Part shown: piece by piece, positions 34,280-42,540 of the stretch | Position numbering within the stretch: position 1 is the stretch's first letter | Layout: each line of letters opens with the position of its first letter | Made by a program: the position numbers and the translations under genes | Origin: Saccharomonospora cyanea NA-134 | Lineage (GTDB): Bacteria > Actinomycetota > Actinomycetes > Mycobacteriales > Pseudonocardiaceae | DNA length: 64,000 nt | Assembly (NCBI RefSeq): GCF_000244975.1 | Contig: NZ_CM001440.1 | Coordinates: 62,001 to 126,000 of the forward strand | Direction of reading: 5' to 3' | The notes under the pieces: generated by a model | Told to the model about the DNA's origin: nothing | The model's database searches: none | The model's input: only the letters and a program-made list of their open reading frames with translations

Positions 34280-35635
34280 TTATCTGGGGTTGTCCGCCAG
34301 GGCCCGTGCGATGGCGTCGATCACATCGTCGCGCAGCAGCGAACTGCCGCCGTGCGCGACGATGCGTTCCACGAACTCGAACACCACGACGTCCCGGTCA
34401 CCGAGCAGCTTCGCGATGTCCTCCGGGGAGCCCTGGGCCACGGTGTCGGAGTGTGCGATGAGGAGGTCGCGGTTCGTCGCCGCGAGGAACGGTGAGGCGA
34501 ACTGCGTGAAAGAGTCGGCGACGACCCCGACGTTGCCGTTGTAGACACCGGTCGCCGGGTCGCCGAACTGTTGCGTGCGCAGCGGGGTCTTGAAGTCGCT
34601 CGCGATGTAGCGGGTCCGGTCGTCCGCTCCGTCCGGGGCGAGCGTGTACTCGCGCAGCTCCCACTCCTCGGACCTGCCGAGCAGTCGGGGGAGGTCGGCG
34701 GGCCAGGTCCGGAGTTTGCTCGCCTCCACCTGCCAGGTACGGGTGATGCCGGGGCTGATCTGCTCCGCCACCGCGTACGTCATGGTGAGGCCGCCCGCGA
34801 AGTTCCAGTGACTGTCGACGGTGGGGTAGACGTCTGTGCCGAGCTGCGTGGCCGTCTGGCGAAGTGGCTCCCGGAGGTCGATGGCGCCCGCCTCGGTGGG
34901 AACGCGTTCCCAGAACTCACGACTCCTGGCGGCGGCGCAGTCCTTCCCGACATAGTCGTCGGGAAGGTACTGCGGCAGCATCGTGGTCTTGTTCGGGGCG
35001 ATGACCAGGACGAACTTCCGCCCCGAGGATTCCACGGCGGCACGGAGTTTGTTGAACGCCGCCACGGTCCGGCCGACGTCCATGACCGGGAAGCACTTGC
35101 TGGCGACGTCCTCGCCGAGGAAGAGCCAGTCGTCCTTGCCCGAGATCACTCGGGGATACAGCTTGCGGGGCACCACCTGCTTGGACTCCGGCTGGTCCGG
35201 CTGGACTCCGACGGTGCCGGACCGCGCGCCCGACTGGGTTCCGGGCGGATCGCCGAACAGTCCCGTTCCGACGGCGTCCGCCACCTCCACTCCGGCCTCC
35301 CGCAACGGCAGGTGGTCGGTGGCCCACGGCGACAGCTCCGTGAAGAAGCTCCAGCCGTCGGCCAGGCTGGGGAAGTCGTTCAGTTTCCGGTTCTCGAACG
35401 GCTCGGCGCGGACCCCGAGCACGAAGGCCAGGGCCGGGGCGAGGAAGAAGGCGATGGCGCAGACCAGGGCGGTGCGTTGCCTCGCACTGTGCCGGGGCCG
35501 GTAGAGGTTGTGTTCCTGCGGCAACCACGACTCGGGCGTCGGTGGAAGGGCAGGCCCGTTGCGCGGGTGTGGCGGGATGCCGGAGAGCACGCGCCGTATC
35601 GTAGCCGCCGGCCACGGTGTGGGAGGGCCGATCAC
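34280..35635 (-). CDS. AlgX/AlgJ-like SGNH hydrolase-type membrane protein
   Basis: 451-aa protein with an N-terminal cytoplasmic tail, one TM helix (TALVCAIAFFLAPALAFVLG) and an extracytoplasmic SGNH-like domain of the alginate O-acetyltransferase AlgJ/AlgX group. Recognisable motifs are GKDDWLFLGED, FVLVIAPNKTTMLPQYLP and DSHWNFAGG (the D-x-H catalytic pair). VVADSFTQF supplies the candidate Ser region, which in many relatives is G-D-S. Such proteins O-acetylate exported polysaccharides with an MBOAT partner; no MBOAT gene is in the window. The start is a GTG at 35635 and is uncertain. Divergent from the methyltransferase gene. Confidence 0.82.
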   Translation of the reverse strand: MIGPPTPWPAATIRRVLSGIPPHPRNGPALPPTPESWLPQEHNLYRPRHSARQRTALVCAIAFFLAPALAFVLGVRAEPFENRKLNDFPSLADGWSFFTELSPWATDHLPLREAGVEVADAVGTGLFGDPPGTQSGARSGTVGVQPDQPESKQVVPRKLYPRVISGKDDWLFLGEDVASKCFPVMDVGRTVAAFNKLRAAVESSGRKFVLVIAPNKTTMLPQYLPDDYVGKDCAAARSREFWERVPTEAGAIDLREPLRQTATQLGTDVYPTVDSHWNFAGGLTMTYAVAEQISPGITRTWQVEASKLRTWPADLPRLLGRSEEWELREYTLAPDGADDRTRYIASDFKTPLRTQQFGDPATGVYNGNVGVVADSFTQFASPFLAATNRDLLIAHSDTVAQGSPEDIAKLLGDRDVVVFEFVERIVAHGGSSLLRDDVIDAIARALADNPR

Positions 35636-35667
35636 GATGATCGGCGGGCACGGGAGTGGAGTAGGCG

Positions 35668-37101
35668 ATGTCCGGACACGGTGCTGACTACGCGGAACGG
35701 CTCGCTGCCGAGCGGGACAACTTCTCCGACCAGGAGGACGTCCACGGCGATCTTCCTCCCTCGGCCCACCGGTGGGCGGCCCGCCACATGGTGCCGAAAC
35801 TGCACGAACTGGGTGTGGAGAGCATCGGTTCGCTGATCGTGGACGAGATCCGCGCCCGCGCCCGCGAGGCCGCGGAACACGGACGGGACGCGGTGGTGCT
35901 GTCCCTCGGCAGTGGCAACGGTGACCAGGAACTCGGCTGGTTGAGCGCGCTCGCGGACGACGGCGTCGACAACGTGCGGGTACGGCTTCTGGAGATCAAC
36001 CACGACATGCAGCGGCGGGCGGCCGAGGCCGCGGGGCGACTCGGTTTCGCCGACCGGGTCGAACACCTCGAGACCGACTTCAACACGTGGAAGGCCGACA
36101 CCGAGTACGACGTCGTGGTGGCGTTCCAGGTACTGCACCACGTGCTCGACCTCGAACACCTCTACGGGCAGGTCGCCGAGGGACTGCGGTCCGACGGTGT
36201 GCTGGTGGTGCACGACATGATCGGACGCAACGGGCATCGCCGCTGGCCCGAGGCGCTGGAGGTGATCGAACGCATCTGGGCGACGCTGCCGCCCGAGCTG
36301 CGTCGCAACTCCGTCACCGGGATGATCGACGAACGGTTCGACGACATCGACTGTGCCGTCGACGGCTTCGAGGGCATCCGCTCGCAGGACGTGCTCCCGG
36401 TGTTGCTGGAGTACCTGCACCCGAGCGTCTTCCTGACGTTCGGCAACGTGATCGACCCGTTCGTTGACCGCGTCTACGGGCACAACTTCGACATGGAGAA
36501 CGAGCGGCACCGTGCTCTCATCGACGACATCGGTGTGCTCGACGACAGCCTCATCGACCTGGGCGTGGTCACACCGACCCGGCTGACGGCCCTGTTCCAC
36601 CCACGTCCGCAACCGCTGCGCGCGTACCGGGACCGCACTCCAGAACGGTCGGTGCGCCGCACCGACGTCGTGGACCCGGCGGGCCGGGTGTCCTTCCATC
36701 CCGCGGCGTCCGACCCGCACCGGCTCGTACGGGGTTCCGGTCTCGCCGTGGGCCGGTGCAACGGCGTTCTGCACGACCGGTGGGTCGGCAGGACGGCGAC
36801 CATCCCGCTGCGCACCACGGCGGAGGTGGACACGGTCGAGCTGGAGTTCTGGTTGCCGGAGTGGATGCCGGAGCGGGGAACGCTCACCGTGTCCCTCGAC
36901 GGGCACCAGGTGGCGGCGGTGCCGGTCGAACACGGGCTGCTGCACCGGTCGGTCGAGGTCGCGCTTCCCGCGCACGTGACGGCGGAGTTGACGTTGAGCG
37001 CCGACTGGTGGGTCAACCCGCACGCCGCGGGGCTCGGTGAGGACCGCAGGACGTTGTCGTACGTCCTGAACGGTGTCACCGTGCGGAAAAGCGGAACCTG
37101 A
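35668..37101 (+). CDS. SAM-dependent methyltransferase with C-terminal beta-rich domain
   Basis: 477-aa protein. The N-terminal methyltransferase has motif I VVLSLGSGNGDQELGWLSAL, the acidic strand LLEINHDM and YDVVVAFQVLHHVLDLEHLY. The remaining ~170 residues are beta-rich with regularly spaced Trp/Val (VELEFWLPEWMPERGTLTVS, LTLSADWWVNP) and resemble a carbohydrate-contacting sandwich, though no family is recognised. With the neighbouring glycosyltransferase it suggests methyl-modification of a sugar or polysaccharide. The ATG at 35668 has GGAG upstream. It is divergent from the AlgX-like gene by about 30 bp. Confidence 0.83.
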   Translation: MSGHGADYAERLAAERDNFSDQEDVHGDLPPSAHRWAARHMVPKLHELGVESIGSLIVDEIRARAREAAEHGRDAVVLSLGSGNGDQELGWLSALADDGVDNVRVRLLEINHDMQRRAAEAAGRLGFADRVEHLETDFNTWKADTEYDVVVAFQVLHHVLDLEHLYGQVAEGLRSDGVLVVHDMIGRNGHRRWPEALEVIERIWATLPPELRRNSVTGMIDERFDDIDCAVDGFEGIRSQDVLPVLLEYLHPSVFLTFGNVIDPFVDRVYGHNFDMENERHRALIDDIGVLDDSLIDLGVVTPTRLTALFHPRPQPLRAYRDRTPERSVRRTDVVDPAGRVSFHPAASDPHRLVRGSGLAVGRCNGVLHDRWVGRTATIPLRTTAEVDTVELEFWLPEWMPERGTLTVSLDGHQVAAVPVEHGLLHRSVEVALPAHVTAELTLSADWWVNPHAAGLGEDRRTLSYVLNGVTVRKSGT

Positions 37102-37125
37102 CGGCGTGGGGTCCCGGTGAGCCGA

Positions 37126-37131
37126 TAACCT
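37126..37131 (+). promoter_or_regulatory. -10 element TAACCT for leaderless transcript
   Basis: TAACCT ends exactly 7 nt before the ATG at 37139 with no Shine-Dalgarno. The gene can thus be transcribed separately from the methyltransferase just upstream. Confidence 0.6.
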
Positions 37132-37138
37132 CCCCGGC

Positions 37139-40100
37139 ATGGCTGGCGAGGCTGTGGGCGGTTCGGGAGTCGGGGACGGCCGACTCATCGAGTGGACCGG
37201 GGAACGGTGTGTTCCGTGGGTCCACGACTACCAGGTCATCTACGAGCACTACCACCGTTACGCGTTCGCCCTGCGGTTCGCGGCGGGCAAGCGGGTGCTC
37301 GACCTGGCCAGCGGTGAGGGCTACGGCAGCGCCATGCTCGCCACGACAGCCGCCGAGGTCGTCGGTCTGGACATCGACGAGGCGACCGTCGCGCACGCGA
37401 GCGCGACCTACCCGCTCGGCAACCTGCGGTTCACCGTCGGCTCGATCACCGATCCCGAGGTGCTGGCCGACGAGGAGCCGTTCGACGTCGTCACCTGCTT
37501 CGAGGCTGTGGAACACGTCGCCGAGCAGGACGAGCTGATGCGACTCGTGCGGGCGCGGCTGGCCCCCGACGGTGTGTTGCTGTGCAGCACCCCGGACGTC
37601 GCGGTCTACACCCACGACCACGGCAACGAGAACCCGTACCACGTCAAGGAACTGACCCGAGACGGCTTCCGGCAACTGCTCGCGGGCACCTTCGAGCACG
37701 TGACGCTGCTTCGGCAGAACGTGGCCGTGGGTTCCCTGGTGCACGACGGTCCCGAGCGGGGCGACGTGGAGACCCACACGCTGAACGGCACACCGGGGCA
37801 GGGATGGAGCGTGTCGCCCGGGGCCCCGCACACGTACCTGCTCGGCGTCGCCTCCGCCGTCCCCGTCGAGGTGCCGCGGGCCTCGGTGCTCACGGACCCG
37901 GACCTCACGCTCGTGGCGCACAGCCGCTCCGACGAGATCGCGGAGCTGACGGCGGCCGTGTCCACCCTGCGCGCGAGCCTCGAACACGCCGAGAACAACC
38001 TTCGTGGCGAACAGGCGGAGTCGCGGCGGCGCGCCGACGAACGGGACGCCGCGCTCGCCAGGGCAGCCGACGCCGAACGCAGGCACGCCGAGGCCGTCGG
38101 CGAGAACACCGATCTGCGCGAACGACTCGCCCGCCATGCGAAGCGGTTGGCCTGGCTGTCCGACCACACCGGTGAACTGCGCCGCACGGTCGGGGCGCTC
38201 GCGGCCGAGAACGCCAAGCTGAAGGCCGAGCAGTCGGCACTCGCACAGCGGTTGATCAGTCGCTACCGCAGCACCGTCGAGCGCGTCGCCCCGCGGGGTA
38301 CCCGCCTCCGCGACGCCTACGAGAGCGCGTTGGGCAGGCCGAAGGGCGTGCTGCCCACCCCGGTCGAGGACACCTCGCCGGTCGGGGTCACCACCAGCGT
38401 CGATCCCATCGTCAGTGTCGTCGTCCCCGTGTACGGCAACTGGTCCTACACGCGGCGCTGCCTCGCCTCCATCGAGGCGAACCTGCCGGACACCCCGTTC
38501 GAGGTGATCGTCGTGGACGACGCCTCGCCCGACGGTTCCGCCGACCTCGTCGCGCGGTGTCCCGGTGTGCGGTTGGTGCGGGCCGAACGCAACCAGGGTT
38601 TCGTGCACTCGTGCAACCTCGGCGCGCGGCACGCGGGCGGCGAGTTCGTCCTGTTCCTCAACAACGACACCGAGGTCCACGAAGGCTGGCTCGACTCGCT
38701 GGTGTCGGCCTTCGAGAAACACCGGGACATCGGGCTCGCGGGGTCCAAACTGGTCTACCCGGACGGCACCCTCCAGGAGTGCGGCGGAATCATCTGGGCC
38801 GACGGCACGGGCTGGAACTACGGCCGGGGGGACAACCCGCACGAACCGCGGTACGCGACCCTGCGCGACGTGGACTACTGCTCCGGCGCCGCCGTCATGG
38901 TGCGCAAGAGCCTGTTCGACTCCCTCGGCGGTTTCGACACCCGTTACGCGCCCGCCTACTACGAGGACACCGACCTCGCCTTCGCGGTCAGGGCCGCCGG
39001 CTACCGCACGGTGGTGCAGCCGGAGTCGGTGGTCACGCACCACGAGGGGATCTCGAACGGCACGGACGTCTCCTCGGGCGTCAAGCGCCACCAGGAGTTG
39101 AACCGCGCCGTCTTCGTCGAGAAGTGGGCCGACGCGCTCGCCCACCACCGCCCCGAGGCGAGCCCGCGGAACCTGTGGCTCGGCCGCAACCGCACCTCGC
39201 GGGGTCACGGTGGCGGCATCGTGCTGGTCGCCGACCACCAGGTGCCGCGCACCGACGAGGACTCCGGCTCGGTGCGGATGTCGCGCATCCTCGACCTGCT
39301 GGTCGGACTCGACCAGCGGGTGGTGTTCTTCCCCATGAACGGCGCGCTCCCGGAGCGCTACACCTCCGCGCTGTACCAGGCCGGGGTCACCGTGGTCGCC
39401 GATGCGGGACAGCGGCAGGAGTTCCTGCGCGAGGCCGGTACCGAGCTGCGTCTCGCGGTGCTGTCGCGTCCTCAGGTGGCCTGGCAACTGCTGGAGCAGG
39501 TCAGGCAGTACGCGCCCGACTGTGTGGTGGCCTACGACACCGTCGACCTCCACTTCGTACGCCTGGGAAGGCAGGCGGAGCTGGCGAAGGAACTCGGTGA
39601 CGAACCCGAGTACGTCTCCCTGTCCCGGCGTGCGGAGGCGTTGCGGGAACTCGAACTCGGCCTCACCCGCGCCAGCGACGTGACGTTGACGGTGTCGGAC
39701 GACGAGCGGCGGGTTCTGGCGGAACTCGTACCGTCCGCACGGGTGAAGGTCCTGTCGAACATCCACAGCGCGTCCCCCGCTCCCACTTTCCCCGACGGGC
39801 GTCGGGACGTGCTCTTCGTGGGTGGCTTCGACCACGTGCCGAACCGGGACGCGGCGCGCTGGCTGGCCGAGGAGATCATGCCCTTGGTGAGGAGGGAGCA
39901 CCCCGCTGCGGTGGCGCACATCGTGGGCAGCAAACCGCCGAGGGAGGTGCTCGATCTGGAACGCGACGGTGTCGTGGTGCACGGCTGGGTCGAGGACCTG
40001 GCGGTGAAGTACCGCGAGGCGCGCGTGGTCGTCGCGCCGCTGCGGTTCGGTGCGGGTGTGAAGGGAAAGGTCGGCGAGGCGTTGTCGCACGGTGTGCCCG

Positions 40101-40333
40101 TGGTCGGCACCACGCTGGCGCTCGAGGGTATGGACCTGCGCGACGGTGAGAGCGCGATCGTCGGTGACACGGCCGAGCAACTGGCGCGTGGCATCTCCTC
40201 CGTGCTCACCGACGACGGGCTGTGGACGAGGTTGGCCCGAGCCGGGAGGACGGCCGTGGAGGCCGGGTTCGGCCCTGACGTGGCGAGGAGCACCCTGTCC
40301 GAGCTGCTGACGGGCGCGGACCCGGTGGACTGA
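37139..40333 (+). CDS. Methyltransferase–coiled coil–GT2–GT4 multidomain glycosyltransferase
   Basis: 1064-aa protein with four parts. Residues 1-250: class I methyltransferase (RVLDLASGEGYGSAML at 52-67, FDVVTCFEAVEHV). About 265-375: Arg/Ala/Glu-rich coiled coil. About 420-690: GT2 domain (IVSVVVPVYGNWSYTRRCLA, VIVVDDASPDGSADL, LFLNNDTEVHEGWLDSLVSA, YYEDTDLAFAVRAAGYRTVV). About 720-1060: GT4/group 1 domain (DVLFVGGFDHVPNRDAARWL, VVVAPLRFGAGVKGKVGEAL, SHGVPVVGTTLALEG). No signal peptide or TM is seen, so it acts in the cytoplasm, probably extending and capping a surface glycan. Large MT–GT fusions occur in O-antigen-like loci. The transferred sugars are unknown. Confidence 0.9.
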   Translation: MAGEAVGGSGVGDGRLIEWTGERCVPWVHDYQVIYEHYHRYAFALRFAAGKRVLDLASGEGYGSAMLATTAAEVVGLDIDEATVAHASATYPLGNLRFTVGSITDPEVLADEEPFDVVTCFEAVEHVAEQDELMRLVRARLAPDGVLLCSTPDVAVYTHDHGNENPYHVKELTRDGFRQLLAGTFEHVTLLRQNVAVGSLVHDGPERGDVETHTLNGTPGQGWSVSPGAPHTYLLGVASAVPVEVPRASVLTDPDLTLVAHSRSDEIAELTAAVSTLRASLEHAENNLRGEQAESRRRADERDAALARAADAERRHAEAVGENTDLRERLARHAKRLAWLSDHTGELRRTVGALAAENAKLKAEQSALAQRLISRYRSTVERVAPRGTRLRDAYESALGRPKGVLPTPVEDTSPVGVTTSVDPIVSVVVPVYGNWSYTRRCLASIEANLPDTPFEVIVVDDASPDGSADLVARCPGVRLVRAERNQGFVHSCNLGARHAGGEFVLFLNNDTEVHEGWLDSLVSAFEKHRDIGLAGSKLVYPDGTLQECGGIIWADGTGWNYGRGDNPHEPRYATLRDVDYCSGAAVMVRKSLFDSLGGFDTRYAPAYYEDTDLAFAVRAAGYRTVVQPESVVTHHEGISNGTDVSSGVKRHQELNRAVFVEKWADALAHHRPEASPRNLWLGRNRTSRGHGGGIVLVADHQVPRTDEDSGSVRMSRILDLLVGLDQRVVFFPMNGALPERYTSALYQAGVTVVADAGQRQEFLREAGTELRLAVLSRPQVAWQLLEQVRQYAPDCVVAYDTVDLHFVRLGRQAELAKELGDEPEYVSLSRRAEALRELELGLTRASDVTLTVSDDERRVLAELVPSARVKVLSNIHSASPAPTFPDGRRDVLFVGGFDHVPNRDAARWLAEEIMPLVRREHPAAVAHIVGSKPPREVLDLERDGVVVHGWVEDLAVKYREARVVVAPLRFGAGVKGKVGEALSHGVPVVGTTLALEGMDLRDGESAIVGDTAEQLARGISSVLTDDGLWTRLARAGRTAVEAGFGPDVARSTLSELLTGADPVD

Positions 40334-40384
40334 GGCTTCGGCTCCCGGCGGCGGCAGCCGTTCCCCACACGGGGCGGGGCCCTC

Positions 40385-41485
40385 TCACGAGGGCGGGAGC
40401 GCCCGGTTCAGGGTCGCCACAGCCTCGTTCGTGAGCGAGGTGAGCCGATCGGTGTCGGCGGGCGTGCGCTGCGACACCCACAGGTTCACCGCCACGTTGT
40501 CCGAGGTGTACCAGGTGCCGCGCAGTCTGTGGTCGCCGAGCACTCCGGTGAGGCCGCCCTCGTAGCCTTCCACGCTCGTGAACCCGGCGCTCACCGTCAG
40601 GGCGCTCAGCTCGTCGGTGAGCGAGGCGGCGCGCTCGGCGTCCGGCGTGGGTATGACGAGCAGGAAGTAGCCGGTGTCGCCGTCGGTGGACGCCCGGTGA
40701 ATGACCTCGTTGACTCCGTGGTCGGCGAGAATGCGGGCCGAGTGGTCGGGGTAGAGGCCGAGGTCCACGCCCTTGTCCACGGCGAGCGTGGAGTCGTTGG
40801 CGCTGGGTTGACCGGGCAGGGCCGGGATGCGGTCCTCCAGCGTCGGCTGGTGTGCGCTCGCCGCGGCGTCCTCCGCCGGTGCCGGGTTCCCGGCCGCCGC
40901 GGGCGGTGGGTCGGACCGGTCCTGCCCCAGCCACCACGCACCGCCGATCACGGCGCCGAGCGCGACGAACACCGCGCCGGAGATCGCGACCCAGGTGAGC
41001 CCGGATCGGCGGGGGCCCGCGCCGCTCCCCGTGTGCGCTCGTTCCCCGGCAGCCGGAAGTCCGGGGGGAGGCACCGAGAAATCGGGTCTGCGGATGAGCT
41101 CCGTGGGGCGTTGGTCGGCGGGACTGGGCGCCGTGGTGGGTCGTGTCGTCGACAGCAGTGCGGCTGTGGCCGAGCTCGGGCCCGAGCTCTCGGGTGGGGC
41201 GGCGTCGGTGGTCTGAGGAACGGCTTCGGCCCCGGCGGGGTTGGCGGTCCGCCACTGAGGGGCCTCTTCCGGGGTACCGGGCGTGGTCGGTGCCGTGGCT
41301 TCCGTCGCGTTCGGTGCGGGCACGTCGTCGGGAGTGCGGGAGGAGGCCGCACCCGCGAACGGCACCAGGGGCGCACCGGACACCTCGGCGAGGATGTCCT
41401 CACGGCGGCGCCGGTGTTCGCCGCTGCTGATGGTGCCCGCGGCCAGTTCGGCGTCGAGACGACGCAACTCTTCCTGCCAAGACAT
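40385..41485 (-). CDS. SHOCT-like, Pro-rich single-pass membrane protein (paralogue 2)
   Basis: 366-aa protein with the same layout as the gene at 32853. The N-terminal module is SWQEELRRLDAELAAGTISS, then GEHRRRREDIL. It has a long Pro/Thr/Ala-rich linker, a TM helix (TWVAISGAVFVALGAVIGGA) and an extracellular alpha/beta domain (KGVDLGLYPDHSARILADHG and beyond). Sequence similarity to paralogue 1 is strong only in the first ~35 residues. The ATG at 41485 follows AGGGGG; a TTG six bases upstream is possible. Convergent with the large glycosyltransferase gene. Confidence 0.78.
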   Translation of the reverse strand: MSWQEELRRLDAELAAGTISSGEHRRRREDILAEVSGAPLVPFAGAASSRTPDDVPAPNATEATAPTTPGTPEEAPQWRTANPAGAEAVPQTTDAAPPESSGPSSATAALLSTTRPTTAPSPADQRPTELIRRPDFSVPPPGLPAAGERAHTGSGAGPRRSGLTWVAISGAVFVALGAVIGGAWWLGQDRSDPPPAAAGNPAPAEDAAASAHQPTLEDRIPALPGQPSANDSTLAVDKGVDLGLYPDHSARILADHGVNEVIHRASTDGDTGYFLLVIPTPDAERAASLTDELSALTVSAGFTSVEGYEGGLTGVLGDHRLRGTWYTSDNVAVNLWVSQRTPADTDRLTSLTNEAVATLNRALPPS

Positions 41486-41554
41486 CGTCAACCCCCTGAG
41501 CCTGTGCGGCTGCTACACCATAGTTCGCCACCCGTTCGCGTGACATTCTGGCGG

Positions 41555-41560
41555 TAGAAT
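41555..41560 (+). promoter_or_regulatory. -10 element TAGAAT for leaderless msrA transcript
   Basis: TAGAAT ends exactly 7 nt before the ATG at 41568, and no Shine-Dalgarno exists in between. Confidence 0.65.
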
Positions 41561-41567
41561 CGACGAC

Positions 41568-42227
41568 ATGGTGTTGTTCGGTCGAAGCAAGACGCAGCTG
41601 GTGTCCCCTGACGAGGCTCTGCCGGGGCGGGCGGAGGCGCTTGTGACGCCCGACTTCCACGCGGTGTTCGGTGACCGGCGGATCAAGCCGCCGTTTCCCG
41701 AGGGCATGAGCACGGCGGTGTTCGGTCTCGGCTGCTTCTGGGGTGCCGAACGGCTCTTCTGGCAGACGCCGGGCGTGTACTCCACGGCCGTGGGATACGC
41801 GGGGGGCCACACGCCCAACCCGACGTACGAGGAGGTCTGCACGAGCCGCACCGGACACGCCGAGGTGGTGCTGGTCGTCTTCGACCCCGCGCAGGTGTCG
41901 TACGAGTCTCTGCTGAAGGTGTTCTGGGAGGGACACGACCCGACGCAGGGCATGCGGCAGGGCAACGACATCGGGACGCAGTACCGGTCGGCCGTCTACT
42001 ACGTCGACGACCGGCAGCGGGAGATCGCCGAGGCGTCGCGCGAGTCGTTCCAGAAGGCGTTGAGGGCCGCCGGCCACGGAGAGATCACCACGGAGTTCGC
42101 GCCGTTGCGCGAGTTCTACTACGCCGAGGACTACCACCAGCAGTACCTGTACAAGGTGCCGAACGGCTACTGCGGTCTCGGTGGCACGGGCGTGTCCTGC
42201 CCGGTGGGGATCGCCTCGGCCGGGTGA
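41568..42227 (+). CDS. msrA: Peptide-methionine (S)-S-oxide reductase MsrA
   Basis: 219-aa repair enzyme that reduces methionine-S-sulfoxide in proteins. The catalytic motif [18 protein letters not shown] is intact (nucleophilic Cys in GCFWG), with [30 protein letters not shown] and [10 protein letters not shown]. The C-terminal Cys residues in [15 protein letters not shown] provide the recycling disulfide. It carries a ~50-residue N-terminal segment typical of actinobacterial MsrA. The predicted transcript is leaderless. A terminator shared with the convergent tRNA-Gly follows. Confidence 0.96.
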   Translation: MVLFGRSKTQLVSPDEALPGRAEALVTPDFHAVFGDRRIKPPFPEGMSTAVFGLGCFWGAERLFWQTPGVYSTAVGYAGGHTPNPTYEEVCTSRTGHAEVVLVVFDPAQVSYESLLKVFWEGHDPTQGMRQGNDIGTQYRSAVYYVDDRQREIAEASRESFQKALRAAGHGEITTEFAPLREFYYAEDYHQQYLYKVPNGYCGLGGTGVSCPVGIASAG

Positions 42228-42249
42228 CCGCAGCTCACGCAGCGTACGA

Positions 42250-42282
42250 AAAAGGGCGGTGGCCGGAAGGCCCCGCCCTTTT
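42250..42282. terminator. Bidirectional terminator between msrA and tRNA-Gly
   Basis: A 10-bp stem AAAAGGGCGG (42250-42259) with CCGCCCTTTT (42273-42282). It gives a T-run on both strands, so it can serve both convergent genes. Confidence 0.88.
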
Positions 42283-42291
42283 CTTCGGGAG

Positions 42292-42364
42292 AGCGGACGA
42301 CGGGACTCGAACCCGCGACCCTCACCTTGGCAAGGTGATGCGCTACCAACTGCGCTACGTCCGC
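42292..42364 (-). tRNA. tRNA-Gly (GCC anticodon)
   Basis: 73-nt tRNA on the minus strand. The acceptor stem GCGGACG pairs with CGTCCGC, with discriminator U. The anticodon stem TCACC/GGTGA encloses loop TTGCCAA, giving GCC. The T-arm CGGGTTCGAGTCCCG is canonical. CCA is not encoded. Confidence 0.96.
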
Positions 42365-42540
42365 GTGCCCCGGGTTTCTCAACCCGTGCGAAAGCCAGTG
42401 TATACCCACCCGTTGCGTCACTCGACAGCGGGTCGTTTGGTCACGCCATGGAAACTGACGGGTGCGGGTGCCCGAATGACTCCGTATGGTGTTCAAAGTT
42501 CAACCGAAAGGGCTACGGCCCGGAGGGGGTGCCTGGCTGA

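Noticed and set aside
37076-40180. 1034-codon open frame antisense to the large glycosyltransferase gene
   Set aside because: GC-rich codon bias leaves the antisense frame open; its protein is His/Arg/Val-rich with no domain, while the sense frame has clear methyltransferase and GT motifs.
40366-40400. Hairpin GCCCTC/GAGGGC between the glycosyltransferase and paralogue 2
   Set aside because: Only 6 bp, and the loop contains the stop codon of the minus-strand gene; not a convincing terminator.
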